DNA from: Muribaculaceae bacterium Isolate-104 (HZI)
Lineage (GTDB): Bacteria; Bacteroidota; Bacteroidia; Bacteroidales; Muribaculaceae
Length of the DNA: 64,000 nt
Direction: 5' to 3'
Assembly (NCBI GenBank): GCA_003762715.1
Contig: RIBJ01000037.1
Span: forward strand, 36,302 to 100,301
The notes below the pieces were generated by a model that was not told where the DNA came from, searched no databases, and saw only the letters and a list, made by a program, of their open reading frames with translations. How positions within the stretch are numbered: position 1 is the stretch's first letter; each line of letters begins with the position of its first letter. The translations under genes were made by a program, and so were the position numbers. Below, one piece after another: positions 14,442 through 25,270 of the stretch.

Positions 14442-17033
14442 TTAATTTTTAAATATCAGACCCTTGTCGCCGTCGGTGTCTATAACTATAGGATTGTCTT
14501 TGTCAACCTTCTGCGCGAGAATGTCTTTTGACAACTGGTTGAGCACGAGCCGGTGTATAGCTCTCTTGACGGGACGCGCTCCAAACTCGGGGTCGTACCC
14601 CTCCTCGGCAAGGTACCTCAGAGCCGACGGCGTAACCTCAAGCTGCACTCCGTTTTTGGCGAGCATCTTTTTTATGCCCTCAATCTGAAGACCTACAATC
14701 TCTTCAATCTCAACCTCGTTGAGAGGAGTGAACATAATGGTTTCGTCAATACGGTTCAGGAACTCCGGACGGATAGTCTGTTTGAGCATCTCGATAACCT
14801 GAGCCTTGGTTTTCTCTATTGTCTCGTCGCGGTTTTCGGCAGTCATTGCGGCGAAATTGTCGCGGATAACATTCGAGCCCATATTGCTCGTCATTATTAT
14901 TATGGTGTTCTTGAAGTTGACCAGACGCCCCTTGTTGTCGGTAAGCCTGCCGTCGTCAAGCACCTGCAGCAATATATTGAAAACATCGGGGTGAGCCTTC
15001 TCTATCTCGTCGAAAAGCACTACCGAATAGGGCTTGCGGCGCACTGCCTCTGTGAGCTGACCGCCTTCGTCGTAGCCTACATATCCCGGAGGCGCTCCGA
15101 CAAGACGGCTCACAGTATGCTTCTCCTGGTACTCGCTCATGTCGATTCGTGTCATCATGTTCTCGTCATCGAACAGATACTCGGCAAGCGCCTTGGCAAG
15201 CTCGGTCTTGCCCACACCGGTTGTGCCGAGGAATATGAACGACCCTATAGGACGGCGGGGGTCATTAAGACCCGCACGGCTGCGGCGCACCGCATCGGCA
15301 ATAGCCCTGATAGCCTCCTCCTGACCCACAACACGGTTGTGAAGCTCATCCTCAAGGTGGAGCAGCTTGTCTTTTTCACTCTGCACCATCTTGTTTACCG
15401 GAATACCGGTCCAGCGAGAAACCACATCGGCAATATCCTCCGCGTCGACCTCCTCCTTTATAAGAGCCTTTTCGCCCTGCATCATGCCCAGCTGTGCCTG
15501 GATTTCAGCATTCTCTCGCTCCTTTTCCTGTATGCGTGAATACCTGATTTCGGCAACCTTGGCATAATCGCCTTCTCTCTCGGCACGGTCTGCCTCAAAA
15601 TTCAGCTGTTCAATGTCTATTTTGTTCTGCTGTATACGGTTTATCAAATCCTTTTCAGCTTTCCACTTGGCGGTGAATTCCTTCTCCTCCTCGCGCATTG
15701 AAGCGAGATCTTTTTCAATCTCCTTGACCTTGGCAGTGTCGCCCTCGCGTTTTATCGCCTCGCGCTCAATCTCCTTCTGGGCTATCTTGCGCGAAATCTC
15801 GTCAAGAGCCTGCGGCACCGAATCAACCTCAAGGCGCAGCTTTGACGCCGCCTCATCCACAAGGTCAATAGCCTTGTCTGGCAGAAAACGGTCTGTTATA
15901 TAGCGCTCCGACAGCTGCACCGCAGCAATAATCGCCTCATCACGGATACGCACCTTGTGGTGGTTTTCGTAACGTTCCTTGAGCCCGCGCAGTATCGCGA
16001 TTGCGCTCATCTCGTCAGGCTCGTTCACCATTACTTTCTGAAAACGGCGCTCAAGAGCCTTGTCTTTCTCGAAATACTTCTGGTACTCGTCAAGCGTTGT
16101 GGCACCGATGCTCCTCAGCTCGCCGCGCGCAAGCGCAGGCTTAAGTATATTGGCGGCATCCATGGCACCCTCGCCCTTGCCGGCTCCTACAAGAGTGTGT
16201 ATCTCGTCTATGAACAGAATTATCTCGCCGTCGCTCTGGGTCACCTCGTTGACAATAGCCTTAAGACGCTCCTCAAACTCGCCTTTGTACTTGGCTCCCG
16301 CTACTAGAGCGCCCATGTCAAGCGAAAAAATCTGTTTGGAGCGAAGATTTTCAGGCACATCGCCACGCACAATTCTCTGCGCGAGACCCTCGGCAATGGC
16401 AGTCTTGCCGGTTCCCGGCTCACCTATCAGCATAGGATTGTTTTTTGTACGCCTGCTCAGAATCTGAAGCACACGGCGAATCTCGTCATCTCTGCCTATT
16501 ACCGGGTCCAGCTTGCCGGAACGCGCCCGCTCGTTCAGATTTATAGCATATTTGCCAAGGGCGTTATAGGTTTCCTCCGCGCTTTGGTCGGTGGCTTTCT
16601 TACCCTTGCGCAACTCCTCGACAGCTCCGCGCAGCTCCTTTTCGCTGAGACCGGCATCCTTAAGGATAGCCGATGCAGGCGAATTTATCTCGAAAACAGC
16701 AAGCAGCAGCGCCTCAAGGGTCACATACTCATCGCCCTGCTTCTTGGCAATATCCACCGCCTTCTGCAACACATCTTTGGAAGTGCGGCTAAGGTATGGC
16801 TCTCCGCCGGACACCTTCGGCTGTGCGGCAATCTCCTTGTCTACCGCAGACATAACCATAGGCAGTCCCGCACCGGTCTTGGCAAAAATAAATTTTACCA
16901 ACGACTCTCCCTCTGACAAAACAGCCTTCAGAATATGAACCGGCTCTATAGCCTGGCTACCATTGTTTCTGGTCAGTTCAACCGCCTTCTGAATAGCCTC
17001 TTGCGACTTAATTGTGAAATTGTTGAAATTCAT
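14442..17033 (-). CDS. clpB: ATP-dependent disaggregase ClpB
   Basis: This 863-residue Hsp100 chaperone rescues aggregated proteins together with DnaK. Domain order is as expected: two Clp_N repeats (1-150), AAA1 with Walker [10 protein letters not shown] near 203 and Walker [13 protein letters not shown] near 277, a long coiled-coil middle domain (about 400-540) that marks ClpB rather than ClpC, AAA2 with GTTGVGKTE near 604, and the C-terminal domain. Length is normal. No CIRCE-like repeat or clear -7 box is evident upstream, so how heat control acts is not visible. Confidence 0.97.
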   Translation of the reverse strand: MNFNNFTIKSQEAIQKAVELTRNNGSQAIEPVHILKAVLSEGESLVKFIFAKTGAGLPMVMSAVDKEIAAQPKVSGGEPYLSRTSKDVLQKAVDIAKKQGDEYVTLEALLLAVFEINSPASAILKDAGLSEKELRGAVEELRKGKKATDQSAEETYNALGKYAINLNERARSGKLDPVIGRDDEIRRVLQILSRRTKNNPMLIGEPGTGKTAIAEGLAQRIVRGDVPENLRSKQIFSLDMGALVAGAKYKGEFEERLKAIVNEVTQSDGEIILFIDEIHTLVGAGKGEGAMDAANILKPALARGELRSIGATTLDEYQKYFEKDKALERRFQKVMVNEPDEMSAIAILRGLKERYENHHKVRIRDEAIIAAVQLSERYITDRFLPDKAIDLVDEAASKLRLEVDSVPQALDEISRKIAQKEIEREAIKREGDTAKVKEIEKDLASMREEEKEFTAKWKAEKDLINRIQQNKIDIEQLNFEADRAEREGDYAKVAEIRYSRIQEKERENAEIQAQLGMMQGEKALIKEEVDAEDIADVVSRWTGIPVNKMVQSEKDKLLHLEDELHNRVVGQEEAIRAIADAVRRSRAGLNDPRRPIGSFIFLGTTGVGKTELAKALAEYLFDDENMMTRIDMSEYQEKHTVSRLVGAPPGYVGYDEGGQLTEAVRRKPYSVVLFDEIEKAHPDVFNILLQVLDDGRLTDNKGRLVNFKNTIIIMTSNMGSNVIRDNFAAMTAENRDETIEKTKAQVIEMLKQTIRPEFLNRIDETIMFTPLNEVEIEEIVGLQIEGIKKMLAKNGVQLEVTPSALRYLAEEGYDPEFGARPVKRAIHRLVLNQLSKDILAQKVDKDNPIVIDTDGDKGLIFKN

Positions 17034-17136
17034 AGTAACGTGAATAATCCATTTTTAAATTCTAACACACGGCATCTCAATAAGGTTTGCACCGGACGCC
17101 CTGTAATTTTCATTTTAATATTAAAGCATAAATAGC

Positions 17137-17144
17137 TACCTTTG
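17137..17144 (+). promoter_or_regulatory. -7 box upstream of DUF5106 gene
   Basis: TACCTTTG fits TAnnTTTG, but the -33 region lacks TTTG. It excludes the GTG at 17144 as a real start and favours an ATG at 17174 or 17183. Confidence 0.4.
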
Positions 17145-17182
17145 TGACTGCAATTTATGTGCCAACTTTATTAATGACCGAA

Positions 17183-18064
17183 ATGAAAAGACTTCTTTAT
17201 ACCGCGCTGACCGTAATGGCAATCCTTGCGGCACTCCCCGCAAAAGCCGCTACAGACACATATTTCCCTTATCCTATAGTACCCGACTCCATAGTAACCC
17301 TTCAGGGGCGCGCCGACTTTCTCGTCACACATTTCTGGGACTTCTGCGACATGAAAAAAGGTTTTTCGTCGCGTGCCAAAATGGCAGAAGCCTTTAGCGA
17401 CTACCTGTCGTTCATGCCTCACGCATCAGCCAAAACCGTTCACAAATCCATAGCAAAACTGCTGAAGGACCTGGAAAAGCAGCCTGCCGACCAGCTGTTT
17501 TTCGCACAGAAAGCTGAAGAATTGATTCATTCCGACACATCCGAAGTTTTCAGCGACGAGCTGTTTTTACCTTTCGCAAGAGCCGTGGTTGAAAACAAAC
17601 GCATACCCGCAAAAGACAAAACCCATTTCATTGACCAGACAAAAATACTCACAGCCACTATGCTCGGCTCGCGGATGCCGGACATAGCATACACCGACCG
17701 CAACGGAAACAAAGCTGTGTTCTCGCCCGACTCGACTCAGGTAACGATACTCTTCTTCAACGAGCCCGACAACCATGAATGCCTTCTTGCCAAGGCAAGG
17801 CTCAACGCCGACTCGAAATCGTCATCGTTCATTGCCGACGGCATAATGAAAATCGTAGCCATCACAAAGACCGAACCCGGCGAAGACTGGATTTCTTTCG
17901 CAAAGACAATGCCCGAAACATGGACAGTGGGAGCGGTTCCGGACATCGACAAAATCTACGACATCCGTATAATCCCCGGATTCTATGTGATAGACCAAGG
18001 CGGAAACATACTGCTCAAAAACGCGAATATAAACCAGATTATATCAATCATTTCCAACCTCTGA
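17183..18064 (+). CDS. DUF5106 / thioredoxin-fold exported protein lacking the CxxC pair
   Basis: This 293-residue protein has a signal peptide (MKRLLYTALTVMAILAALPAKA), an all-helical DUF5106-like region (about 25-150) and a thioredoxin-like domain (about 160-290; GSRMPDIAYTDRNGN, VTILFFNEPDNHEC, PGFYVIDQGGNILLKNAN). Where TlpA/ResA relatives have CxxC after the first strand, this protein has DNHEC, one cysteine only. It is therefore unlikely to do dithiol exchange and may use the fold for binding. The start could also be the ATG at 17174. DoxX begins five bases after its stop, so the two form an operon. Confidence 0.8.
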   Translation: MKRLLYTALTVMAILAALPAKAATDTYFPYPIVPDSIVTLQGRADFLVTHFWDFCDMKKGFSSRAKMAEAFSDYLSFMPHASAKTVHKSIAKLLKDLEKQPADQLFFAQKAEELIHSDTSEVFSDELFLPFARAVVENKRIPAKDKTHFIDQTKILTATMLGSRMPDIAYTDRNGNKAVFSPDSTQVTILFFNEPDNHECLLAKARLNADSKSSSFIADGIMKIVAITKTEPGEDWISFAKTMPETWTVGAVPDIDKIYDIRIIPGFYVIDQGGNILLKNANINQIISIISNL

Positions 18065-18069
18065 GCCAA

Positions 18070-18579
18070 ATGGGAAAGCTAAACGAAATCATAGCCTCGA
18101 CATTTGTCAGATGCACAGGCTACACATATTCCAACATGGCAAGACTGTTTATCAGGCTGTTTGTCGGTGTGATGTTCATGCAGTTCGGCATAAGGCATCT
18201 CGTAAACTACGAAGCAATGGCAAACACCTTCCCGACCATACTCGGCTGGAGTTCCCAGACATGCCTTATACTCATGATTGTTATCGAGATAGTGTGCTCG
18301 CTTCTGATTATGACCGGCTTTCTCACCAGAATAGCCACAATACCGCCTATCATATCCATGGTCGCTGCCGAATACTATATACTGCACGACCTTGTGCCGC
18401 ACACCTCGGTCTACGGACTTGATTCAGTTCAGCCCGGCTATCTGCCGATAATGTTCATCGGCATATACCTGTTCATACTGCTTGCCGGTCCCGGCAAAAT
18501 TTCGCTCGACTATTTCATATCCATCTTCCTGATAGGCAGACACGGCAAAAACGAGAGCGAAGAACTTGAGGAAGTATAA
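18070..18579 (+). CDS. DoxX family membrane protein
   Basis: This 169-residue inner-membrane protein has four hydrophobic helices, beginning MARLFIRLFVGVMFMQFGIRHL, the typical DoxX first helix. The long open frame starts upstream at 17779 inside the previous gene; the ATG at 18070 is the sensible start. DoxX proteins are linked in other organisms to thiol or oxygen stress, but their activity varies. The position between a thioredoxin-fold protein and mnmA is compatible with a sulfur/redox theme; that is inference. Confidence 0.85.
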   Translation: MGKLNEIIASTFVRCTGYTYSNMARLFIRLFVGVMFMQFGIRHLVNYEAMANTFPTILGWSSQTCLILMIVIEIVCSLLIMTGFLTRIATIPPIISMVAAEYYILHDLVPHTSVYGLDSVQPGYLPIMFIGIYLFILLAGPGKISLDYFISIFLIGRHGKNESEELEEV

Positions 18580-18590
18580 CATTTTGACTG

Positions 18591-19700
18591 ATGAATATAG
18601 CGGTACTGATATCCGGAGGCGTTGACAGCGCGGTTGCCGTTCACCGCCTCGTAGAGCAGGGACACTCCCTGCACCTATTCTATATAAGAATCGGGCTTGA
18701 TGTAAGCGAAGGCGGAGACTGCTACGCGGAAGAGGACATAGAAATGTGCCGTGCGATAGCTGCCCGCTACAAACTGCCGCTTGACATTGTGTCGCTCCAC
18801 AACGAGTATTGGGACAATGTCATGGAGTACGCCATAAACGCCGTCAAGGCAGGGCTCACCCCGAACCCCGACATAATGTGCAACCGGATGATTAAATTCG
18901 GATTCTTTGAACAGCGGTGGGGACACGAGTTTGACCGCACCGCCACCGGGCACTACGCCAACACAATAGAACAGGACGGGCTTGTGTATCTCGCAACCGC
19001 TCCCGACCCGGTGAAAGACCAGACCGACTTCCTTGCACGCATAACATACCCGCAGCTTAAACACCTGATATTCCCTATCGGCGACATGCCCAAAAGCGCT
19101 GTGCGCGAAACCGCCATGTCGCTGAAACTGCCCAATGCTTTCCGCAAAGACAGCCAAGGGATATGCTTCCTCGGCAAAATAAACTACAACGATTTCATAA
19201 GGCGCCACCTCGGAGAGAAAAAGGGGCCCATAGTCGAAATAGAGACCGGCAAAAAAATCGGCGAGCACAACGGCTTTTGGTTCCACACAATCGGACAGCG
19301 CAAAGGGCTGGGACTCAGCGGAGGTCCGTGGTATGTGGTCAAAAAATGCGTCAATGACAACGTTGTCTATGTGTCGCGCGGATACGACACCGAAAAACAA
19401 TATGGCAACCTGCTGCACCTCGACCAGATACACTGGATTACCCGCGACCCGTGGGGCGAATCATGCGACCATGTGCCCGTGACATTCAAAAACCGCCATT
19501 CACCCGAATTTCTATCCGGCACACTCACCAGGCTGCAAGACGGAGAGTACCTTATTGAAAGCGACACCAAAGTACAAGGCATCGCTCCGGGACAATACGG
19601 CGTAATCTATGACCGCAGCAGCAAAATATGCTTCGGCTCCGGAATCATCACCGGACGGCAGATAAACCACACTCATTCCAACCAAACACTACCGCTATGA
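18591..19700 (+). CDS. mnmA: tRNA-specific 2-thiouridylase MnmA
   Basis: This 369-residue enzyme puts sulfur on C2 of U34 in tRNA-Lys, -Glu and -Gln. The ATP-pyrophosphatase loop SGGVDSAV is at residues 8-15. The two catalytic cysteines are visible as C97 ([12 protein letters not shown]) and C192 ([10 protein letters not shown]). The C-terminal beta-barrel domain is present. Length is normal. Its stop overlaps the next start by four bases (ATGA), suggesting coupled translation with the DUF151 gene. Bacteroidales may carry a second paralog elsewhere. Confidence 0.95.
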   Translation: MNIAVLISGGVDSAVAVHRLVEQGHSLHLFYIRIGLDVSEGGDCYAEEDIEMCRAIAARYKLPLDIVSLHNEYWDNVMEYAINAVKAGLTPNPDIMCNRMIKFGFFEQRWGHEFDRTATGHYANTIEQDGLVYLATAPDPVKDQTDFLARITYPQLKHLIFPIGDMPKSAVRETAMSLKLPNAFRKDSQGICFLGKINYNDFIRRHLGEKKGPIVEIETGKKIGEHNGFWFHTIGQRKGLGLSGGPWYVVKKCVNDNVVYVSRGYDTEKQYGNLLHLDQIHWITRDPWGESCDHVPVTFKNRHSPEFLSGTLTRLQDGEYLIESDTKVQGIAPGQYGVIYDRSSKICFGSGIITGRQINHTHSNQTLPL

Positions 19701-20308
19701 CAGACAGAGTGAGACTAAAAGTGCTCGGAATTTCTTACAGCCAGATTCAGACAGGAGCCTACGCACTGATTCTTGCCCAGTCCGACGGTCCGTACCGCAT
19801 ACCGGTAGTCATCGGCGCCGCCGAAGCACAGTCAATAGCTTTGAGAATGGAGAGCATTACCCCTCCACGACCTATGACCCACGACCTGTTTGTTAGTTTC
19901 GCCCACGCGTTCGGGGTCAAGCTGACAGATGTGTTCATATACAAATTCGAGGACGGAATTTTCTCATCAGAACTGACATTTACCGACGGAGAGCGCACCA
20001 TAAAAATCGACTCCAGGACATCCGATGCCATAGCGATAGCCATGCGCACAGGAACACCGATATACACAACCCGAAACATTCTCGACGAAACCGGTTTCAT
20101 AATGGAAGTCCAGTCAGATGAAGACCTCGACAACGACGATGAGGACTCCGACCAGGACTACTCCGTCGAAACGCCATTTTCTGAGCCGAAACTCGAAAAC
20201 TACACCGTGGAAGAGCTCGAACGCACCCTTGAGAAACTAATCCGCGACGAGCAATACGAAGAAGCCGCCAAAGTCAGCGAACTGATTAAAAAGAAAAAGA
20301 ACCGATAA
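19697..20308 (+). CDS. Bifunctional nuclease family protein (DUF151) with UVR motif
   Basis: This 203-residue protein has a DUF151 domain at the N-terminus ([20 protein letters not shown] ... [19 protein letters not shown]). A short acidic linker (DDEDSDQD) and a UvrB/C-type UVR helical hairpin (about 170-200, [20 protein letters not shown]) follow. This domain pair is common in Bacteroidetes; related plant and bacterial DUF151 proteins have RNase/DNase activity, which is not shown for this type. I start at the ATG at 19697, which overlaps the mnmA stop, instead of the upstream open frame start at 19628. Confidence 0.88.
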   Translation: MTDRVRLKVLGISYSQIQTGAYALILAQSDGPYRIPVVIGAAEAQSIALRMESITPPRPMTHDLFVSFAHAFGVKLTDVFIYKFEDGIFSSELTFTDGERTIKIDSRTSDAIAIAMRTGTPIYTTRNILDETGFIMEVQSDEDLDNDDEDSDQDYSVETPFSEPKLENYTVEELERTLEKLIRDEQYEEAAKVSELIKKKKNR

Positions 20309-20341
20309 GCATAAAAAAACCAACATTCATTGTCACCGATT

Positions 20342-21724
20342 ATGTCAAGTATAGTTTTTCGTCTGATAATACTCAACTTCCTCCAGTTTGCCGTGTGGGG
20401 AAGCTACCTAACATGCCTCGGACAATACCTCGGCTCAGCCGGTATCGGAGCTGACATAGCACTGTTCTACAGTGTGCAGGGTCTCGTATCGATATTCATG
20501 CCGGCTATCATAGGCATTATCGCCGACAAATGGATTCCGGCTCAGAAAATGCTTGGTTTGTGCCACCTGCTTGCCGCCGCATTCATGGGAGCGGCCTGGT
20601 ACTACGGCTACACCCACACCGAACTTGAGTTTGCCCCCTTCTTCACTCTCTACTCCCTCAGCGTGGCTTTCTACATGCCCACAATAGCACTCGCAAACTC
20701 CACCGCATTCAAAATACTGCACAGCCACGGCAAAAATCCGGTCGAGGCATTCCCTCCGATAAGAGTGCTCGGCACAGTAGGGTTCATAGCCTCCATGTGG
20801 TTTGTAAACTCGGTATACTACCACGAAGGCTCTTTCGGATTCACACTCAGCGAGTCAAACCCCTTTGCCGACTACCGCTTCCAGTACACCGACATGCAGC
20901 TTCTCACCTGCGCTGCACTCGGTCTGCTGCTCGGACTTTTCTGCCTCACCCTGCCCAAATGCGCCCTCGCCTCACGGAGCGACAGACACTCGTTTGCCGA
21001 AAACTTCGGACTGTCGGCTTTCAGGCTGTTTTCCGACAAGCGAATGGCTATATTCTTTATATTCTCCATGCTCCTCGGCGTGGCTCTTCAGATTACCAAC
21101 GGATTTGCCACCACCTTCATATCCAGCTTCAAAGGGGTGGCTGAGTACGCCACAACATTCGGTGCGAACAACGCTACCCTGCTGACCTCGCTCTCCCAGA
21201 TTTCCGAAGCGGCATGCATTCTGCTCATACCCTTCTTTCTCAAGAAATACGGCATCAAGAAAGTCATGCTCATTGCAATGGCAGCCTGGGTACTGCGTTT
21301 CGCCTTCTTCGGGCTTGGCAACCCCGGCGGCGGATTGTGGCTGTTCATCCTGTCAATGCTCGTCTACGGAGTGGCATTCGACTTCTTCAACGTATCGGGC
21401 GCCCTGTTTGTCGAGCAGGAAACCAACGACTCTATCAAATCATCGGCGCAAGGACTGTTCATGCTCATGACCAACGGCATAGGAGCTTCCGTCGGCACAC
21501 TTATAGCCGGCGAGATTGTAAACGCCTACTGCTCATGGCAGACAATAGACGGAAAATCATATATGCTCGGCAACTGGCAGACTCCGTGGTTCATTTTCGC
21601 GGCATACTCCCTCGTTGTGTGCATACTCTTCGCCATATTGTTCAAATACAGACCCATCCCTCCGGTGCCGGCTGCGGATGCCGACATATCCAAGGCTGAG
21701 AACACATCGCTTGAAATAGAATAA
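20342..21724 (+). CDS. MFS nucleoside:H+ symporter, NupG/NHS family
   Basis: This 460-residue protein has twelve predicted membrane segments and the family's N-terminal FAVWGSYLTCLGQYL, a loop ADKWIPAQK (residues about 65-73, cytoplasmic loop 2-3), and FFNVSGALFVEQE in helix 10/11. It belongs to the nucleoside:H+ symporter branch of the major facilitator superfamily, importing nucleosides across the inner membrane. The start is the ATG at 20342, not the TTG at 20330. RsmE starts one base after its stop. Confidence 0.88.
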   Translation: MSSIVFRLIILNFLQFAVWGSYLTCLGQYLGSAGIGADIALFYSVQGLVSIFMPAIIGIIADKWIPAQKMLGLCHLLAAAFMGAAWYYGYTHTELEFAPFFTLYSLSVAFYMPTIALANSTAFKILHSHGKNPVEAFPPIRVLGTVGFIASMWFVNSVYYHEGSFGFTLSESNPFADYRFQYTDMQLLTCAALGLLLGLFCLTLPKCALASRSDRHSFAENFGLSAFRLFSDKRMAIFFIFSMLLGVALQITNGFATTFISSFKGVAEYATTFGANNATLLTSLSQISEAACILLIPFFLKKYGIKKVMLIAMAAWVLRFAFFGLGNPGGGLWLFILSMLVYGVAFDFFNVSGALFVEQETNDSIKSSAQGLFMLMTNGIGASVGTLIAGEIVNAYCSWQTIDGKSYMLGNWQTPWFIFAAYSLVVCILFAILFKYRPIPPVPAADADISKAENTSLEIE

Positions 21725-21725
21725 C

Positions 21726-22442
21726 ATGATTCAGTTTTACGCCCCCGACATACTTACCGACCCGGTATTGCCCGAAAGCGACTCGCAGCACTGCTGCCGG
21801 GTGCTACGCATGGGAGCCGGCGATGAGATTGAAGTAATTGACGGCAAAGGCAACCGCTACAGTTGCACAATAACCGCACCCCACTCCAGACACACTGCTG
21901 TGGAAGTGCGCGACTGCACACCCGTGCCACTGTCATGGAGCCAGAACATCACTGTTGCGGTAGCTCCCACAAAGCACCTCGACAGAATGGAATGGCTGGT
22001 TGAAAAACTCACTGAAATCGGCGTCAACAGAATAATACCCCTCCACTGCGCCCGTTCCGAACGCAAGGAAATAAAAACCGAACGGCTTGAGAAAATTGCC
22101 GTTTCCGCCATGAAGCAGTCGCTGAAAGCCCACCTGCCGGAGATTTTGCCCATGACACCGTTTGCCGCTGTCGCGGCAATGCCATGCACGCAAAAATTCA
22201 TAGCTTACTGTGACCGTTCACTGCCCAGGCTCCTGCTCGCCGGGCAATACCGTCCCCACACCGACGCCATGATACTGATCGGTCCGGAAGGCGACTTTTC
22301 ACCCGAGGAAATCAAATCAGCACTTGAACTCGGATTCACACCGGTGAGCCTTGGCGACAACCGCCTTCGCACCGAAACAGCCGCACTGTTCGCATGTTCC
22401 ACTTTCCATGTGCTTGACATGGCATCAGACCACGGCAGATAA
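21726..22442 (+). CDS. rsmE: 16S rRNA (uracil-1498 N3)-methyltransferase RsmE
   Basis: This 238-residue SPOUT methyltransferase has an N-terminal PUA-like domain (to about 70) and a C-terminal knotted domain. The SAM-binding knot is plain: LIGPEGDFSPEE near 176 and SLGDNRLRTETAALFA near 205. It methylates U1498 of 16S rRNA in the assembled small subunit. The start lies one base beyond the upstream stop, so it is in the same operon as the permease, which is probably only positional. Confidence 0.95.
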   Translation: MIQFYAPDILTDPVLPESDSQHCCRVLRMGAGDEIEVIDGKGNRYSCTITAPHSRHTAVEVRDCTPVPLSWSQNITVAVAPTKHLDRMEWLVEKLTEIGVNRIIPLHCARSERKEIKTERLEKIAVSAMKQSLKAHLPEILPMTPFAAVAAMPCTQKFIAYCDRSLPRLLLAGQYRPHTDAMILIGPEGDFSPEEIKSALELGFTPVSLGDNRLRTETAALFACSTFHVLDMASDHGR

Positions 22443-22529
22443 CCGTCCGGCAACACCTATTATATATGACGGCATAGCTACAATAGTTTCATTTTCATAT
22501 CGACAATCGCAAGTAAACATCACATTCTT

Positions 22530-24122
22530 ATGAATATCAAAAACATAGCCCTTTCAATTGTGTTAGCGTCGTCCACTGCGACGGGCATTGCACAGACAAC
22601 CGCCGACTCACCCATGTCGCGCGCGGTGATGAGCGTATACGACAAAATGATTGAAGAAAATCCCGCCGACTACGAAACCCTCTTCGCACGAGGCTCGGAA
22701 TACTACAACCAGGATGACTATATCAAGGCTCTCGACGACATCAACTCCGCTCTGCGCTATGCTCCCGAAAACGCCAAAGACCTGAGATTCGGAGCATACA
22801 GACTGCGTGCGGCTATAAACGAACGGCAGCACCGTTTCAACGACGCATACAACGACATCAACTCCGCACTCGCGATTTTTTCCGAATCGCCCGCCTGCAT
22901 ACAGCAGCGCGCCAACATAGAATTTGAACTCGGCAAATACTCCGACGCCAAATACGACTACAACCGCCTGCTCGGACGCTACCCCCGCAACCAGGAAGCC
23001 CTGTTCGGTCTCGCCAGAGTAGCTGTAAAAGAAAACAACATAGGTTTAGCCAATGACTACGCCGACCGCGCGGTAGAGATGATGCCGTATGCCGCAGACT
23101 CATACATTCGCCGCGCAGGCGTGCGCTCCATGATGGACAACGCCGAAGGCGCGGTCGATGACTATATCATAGCCCTCACCACCGACGACGCCTCAAACTC
23201 GCGTGCCCTCGGCGCTCTTGTGGCTCTTGCCGACAAAAACTACCCCGCCGTGATGAACGGGCTCTCAAGAGCCATCCGCCAGGCTCCGCGTGTAGGCATG
23301 TTCTACTACATCCGCGCCGCCATTGCCGAGGCTCACCACAACTACACTTCCGCTATCTCCGACTACGACAAGATTCTAAACGACAAGCTCTACTCATATG
23401 CCGGGCTGAACTCTTCTCTCGCAAAATGCTTCTATGCCCTCGGACAGTACGACACAGCCCTCGCCAACGCCGACTATGCCATAAGCGCCACCTCCGACAA
23501 CGCTCCCTACTACGCCCTCAAAGCCGATATCCTTATTGCTCTCGGCGAGTACAGCGAAGCCCTTGCCAACGCTGAAAGAGCATTGCAGAAAGACCCCTCA
23601 TCCAAAGCTGCATTCCAGGCTAAGGCAAACGCCCAGATTGCACTCGGAAACCCGGCGGAAGCATCTGTGACTCTTGCCGAGGCGCTGCTCGCCGACCCTT
23701 CCGACCCACAGCTCCTTGTGAACCGCGCATGGCTGTGCGAAACAAAACTCAACCAGCCCGACCTTGCCAGAAACCTTTACGAAAGAGCTGCCGCCGACAA
23801 CGACCCCGCCAATGTAAAATCACTGAAAGGGTTCGCCCTGTACCGACTCGGAAAAGAAAATGAGGCAGACTCGTGGTTCACATCGCTGCTCAACAACGAA
23901 AACGACAATGACGGACTGATAAACTACTATGCCGCATGTTACTACGCCGAAAAAGGCAGCCTTGAAAAAGCTGCCGACTGCATGGAAAAGTCTCTTGAAA
24001 AAGGGTACGCCAACTATCACAACTGGGTAGACTGCAACGGACCCGTGACTGTAGCCGCTCTCCGTGACACCCCCAGATTCAAAGGCTATATATCGCGGTT
24101 CTCACCGATATTCAACCGCTGA
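22530..24122 (+). CDS. Exported tetratricopeptide-repeat protein
   Basis: This 530-residue protein has a signal peptide (MNIKNIALSIVLASSTATGIAQ) followed by about a dozen TPR-like units spaced near 34 residues. Examples are DYIKALDDINSALRYAP, KYSDAKYDYNRLLGRYP, QYDTALANADYAISAT and EYSEALANAERALQKDP. It is probably a periplasmic scaffold; partner and function are unknown. An 87-base gap separates it from rsmE. Its last 37 bases overlap the 3' end of the convergent GNAT gene, so the stops are read through on opposite strands. Confidence 0.85.
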   Translation: MNIKNIALSIVLASSTATGIAQTTADSPMSRAVMSVYDKMIEENPADYETLFARGSEYYNQDDYIKALDDINSALRYAPENAKDLRFGAYRLRAAINERQHRFNDAYNDINSALAIFSESPACIQQRANIEFELGKYSDAKYDYNRLLGRYPRNQEALFGLARVAVKENNIGLANDYADRAVEMMPYAADSYIRRAGVRSMMDNAEGAVDDYIIALTTDDASNSRALGALVALADKNYPAVMNGLSRAIRQAPRVGMFYYIRAAIAEAHHNYTSAISDYDKILNDKLYSYAGLNSSLAKCFYALGQYDTALANADYAISATSDNAPYYALKADILIALGEYSEALANAERALQKDPSSKAAFQAKANAQIALGNPAEASVTLAEALLADPSDPQLLVNRAWLCETKLNQPDLARNLYERAAADNDPANVKSLKGFALYRLGKENEADSWFTSLLNNENDNDGLINYYAACYYAEKGSLEKAADCMEKSLEKGYANYHNWVDCNGPVTVAALRDTPRFKGYISRFSPIFNR

Positions 24123-24631
24123 TAGACATAGGCGTCCTCATATCTTGAGCCGACACGGAGCCAGGAACGCAACCTGCCGCATATACCATAGCCGAGCGAC
24201 TCGAACATACGGCGGCAAGGCTCATTGCCGGCGGGCACCACAGCCCAAAGCTGATGCATGCCGAGCCTCATGAAGCAATAGCGCTCAAGCAGAGCCACCG
24301 CCATATAACCGTAGCCCATGCGGCGCACGCTCCCGTCAACAAGAATGCCAATTCCAGCCCGGAGATTCACCGGGTCGAAATCATACAGATCGGCAGTGCC
24401 AACAGCTCTGCCGGTCTTTTTTTCCTCTATAACCAGCCTCAGCTGGCGCGCGGCAAACACATCCGCGTCATAACAGGCTATGTACTCCTCCAGCTGCCTG
24501 CGCGAAAAAGGAGCCGTGGCACACCCCACATTCCACAGCCTCGTATCATTCTCCCAAAGATACAGACTGTCAAGGTCTCCCGGCTCGAGAGCCCTCAGTA
24601 CAATACTGTCGTTGCTAAGTAATGCATCCAT
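24086..24631 (-). CDS. GNAT acetyltransferase, RimJ/RimL-like or spermidine-type
   Basis: This 181-residue GNAT protein starts MDALLSNDSIVLRALEPGDLDSLY, the usual opening of the RimJ/RimL/SpeG group. It has a motif A RRMGYGYMAVALLERYCF near 112 and a C-terminal NEPCRRMFESLGY segment. It could acetylate a ribosomal protein N-terminus, an antibiotic or a polyamine; the sequence does not say which. The start at 24631 is chosen by homology; the frame extends further upstream into recR. It follows recR by four bases. Confidence 0.85.
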   Translation of the reverse strand: MDALLSNDSIVLRALEPGDLDSLYLWENDTRLWNVGCATAPFSRRQLEEYIACYDADVFAARQLRLVIEEKKTGRAVGTADLYDFDPVNLRAGIGILVDGSVRRMGYGYMAVALLERYCFMRLGMHQLWAVVPAGNEPCRRMFESLGYGICGRLRSWLRVGSRYEDAYVYQRLNIGENRDI

Positions 24632-24635
24632 GATT

Positions 24636-25262
24636 TCACTGATTGAATGAATCGCTGAAAAGAGTGCGCTGCAGCAAAGAGCGCCCCAGAGTAAGCTCGT
24701 CCGTGTACTCGATTTCATTGCCCACAGCCATTCCTCTTGCAAGCTGTGTTATTCTGACCCCCTCCAGCGCGCCGAGCTTGCGAAAAATATAAAAATTGGT
24801 AGTGTCACCCTCCATGGTAGCGGCGAGCGCCAGTATCACCTCGGTAATACCTTCATCAGCCACACGCCTCACAAGGCTGTCTATCTCAAGCTGGTCGGGA
24901 CCCACTCCGTCCATCGGCGATATCACACCGCCGAGAACATGATACACACCGTTGTACTGACCGGTGTTTTCTATGCTCATCACGTCACGCACATTCTCCA
25001 CAACACACACCGTCTTGTGGTCGCGCTGCGGTGAGGCGCACACCGGACACACCTCCGTTTCCGAGATATTATGACACTCCCCGCAGTAGCGGATATTCTT
25101 GCGAAGGTCTATTATAGCCTCGCCCAGCGCGATACCCTCGCTCTCGTCGCGCCGCAGTATATGCAATGCGAGACGCAATGCTGTCTTGCGTCCCACTCCC
25201 GGAAGCCTCGACAGCTCCCTTACTGCATTTTCAAGCAAACCTGATGCGTATTCTTCATCCAT
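24636..25262 (-). CDS. recR: Recombination mediator RecR
   Basis: This 208-residue protein has a helix-hairpin-helix ([16 protein letters not shown], 18-33), the C4 zinc finger C60/C63/C72/C75 ([16 protein letters not shown]), and a TOPRIM domain after about residue 80 ([14 protein letters not shown]). With RecO/RecF it loads RecA on gaps. I start at the ATG at 25262, because the -7 box TAAATTTG lies just eight bases upstream, which rules out the longer frame to 25319 and implies a near-leaderless mRNA. Confidence 0.95.
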   Translation of the reverse strand: MDEEYASGLLENAVRELSRLPGVGRKTALRLALHILRRDESEGIALGEAIIDLRKNIRYCGECHNISETEVCPVCASPQRDHKTVCVVENVRDVMSIENTGQYNGVYHVLGGVISPMDGVGPDQLEIDSLVRRVADEGITEVILALAATMEGDTTNFYIFRKLGALEGVRITQLARGMAVGNEIEYTDELTLGRSLLQRTLFSDSFNQ

Positions 25263-25270
25263 AACTACTG

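Noticed and set aside
14553..15539. 328-codon plus-strand open frame
   Set aside because: Shadow of clpB.
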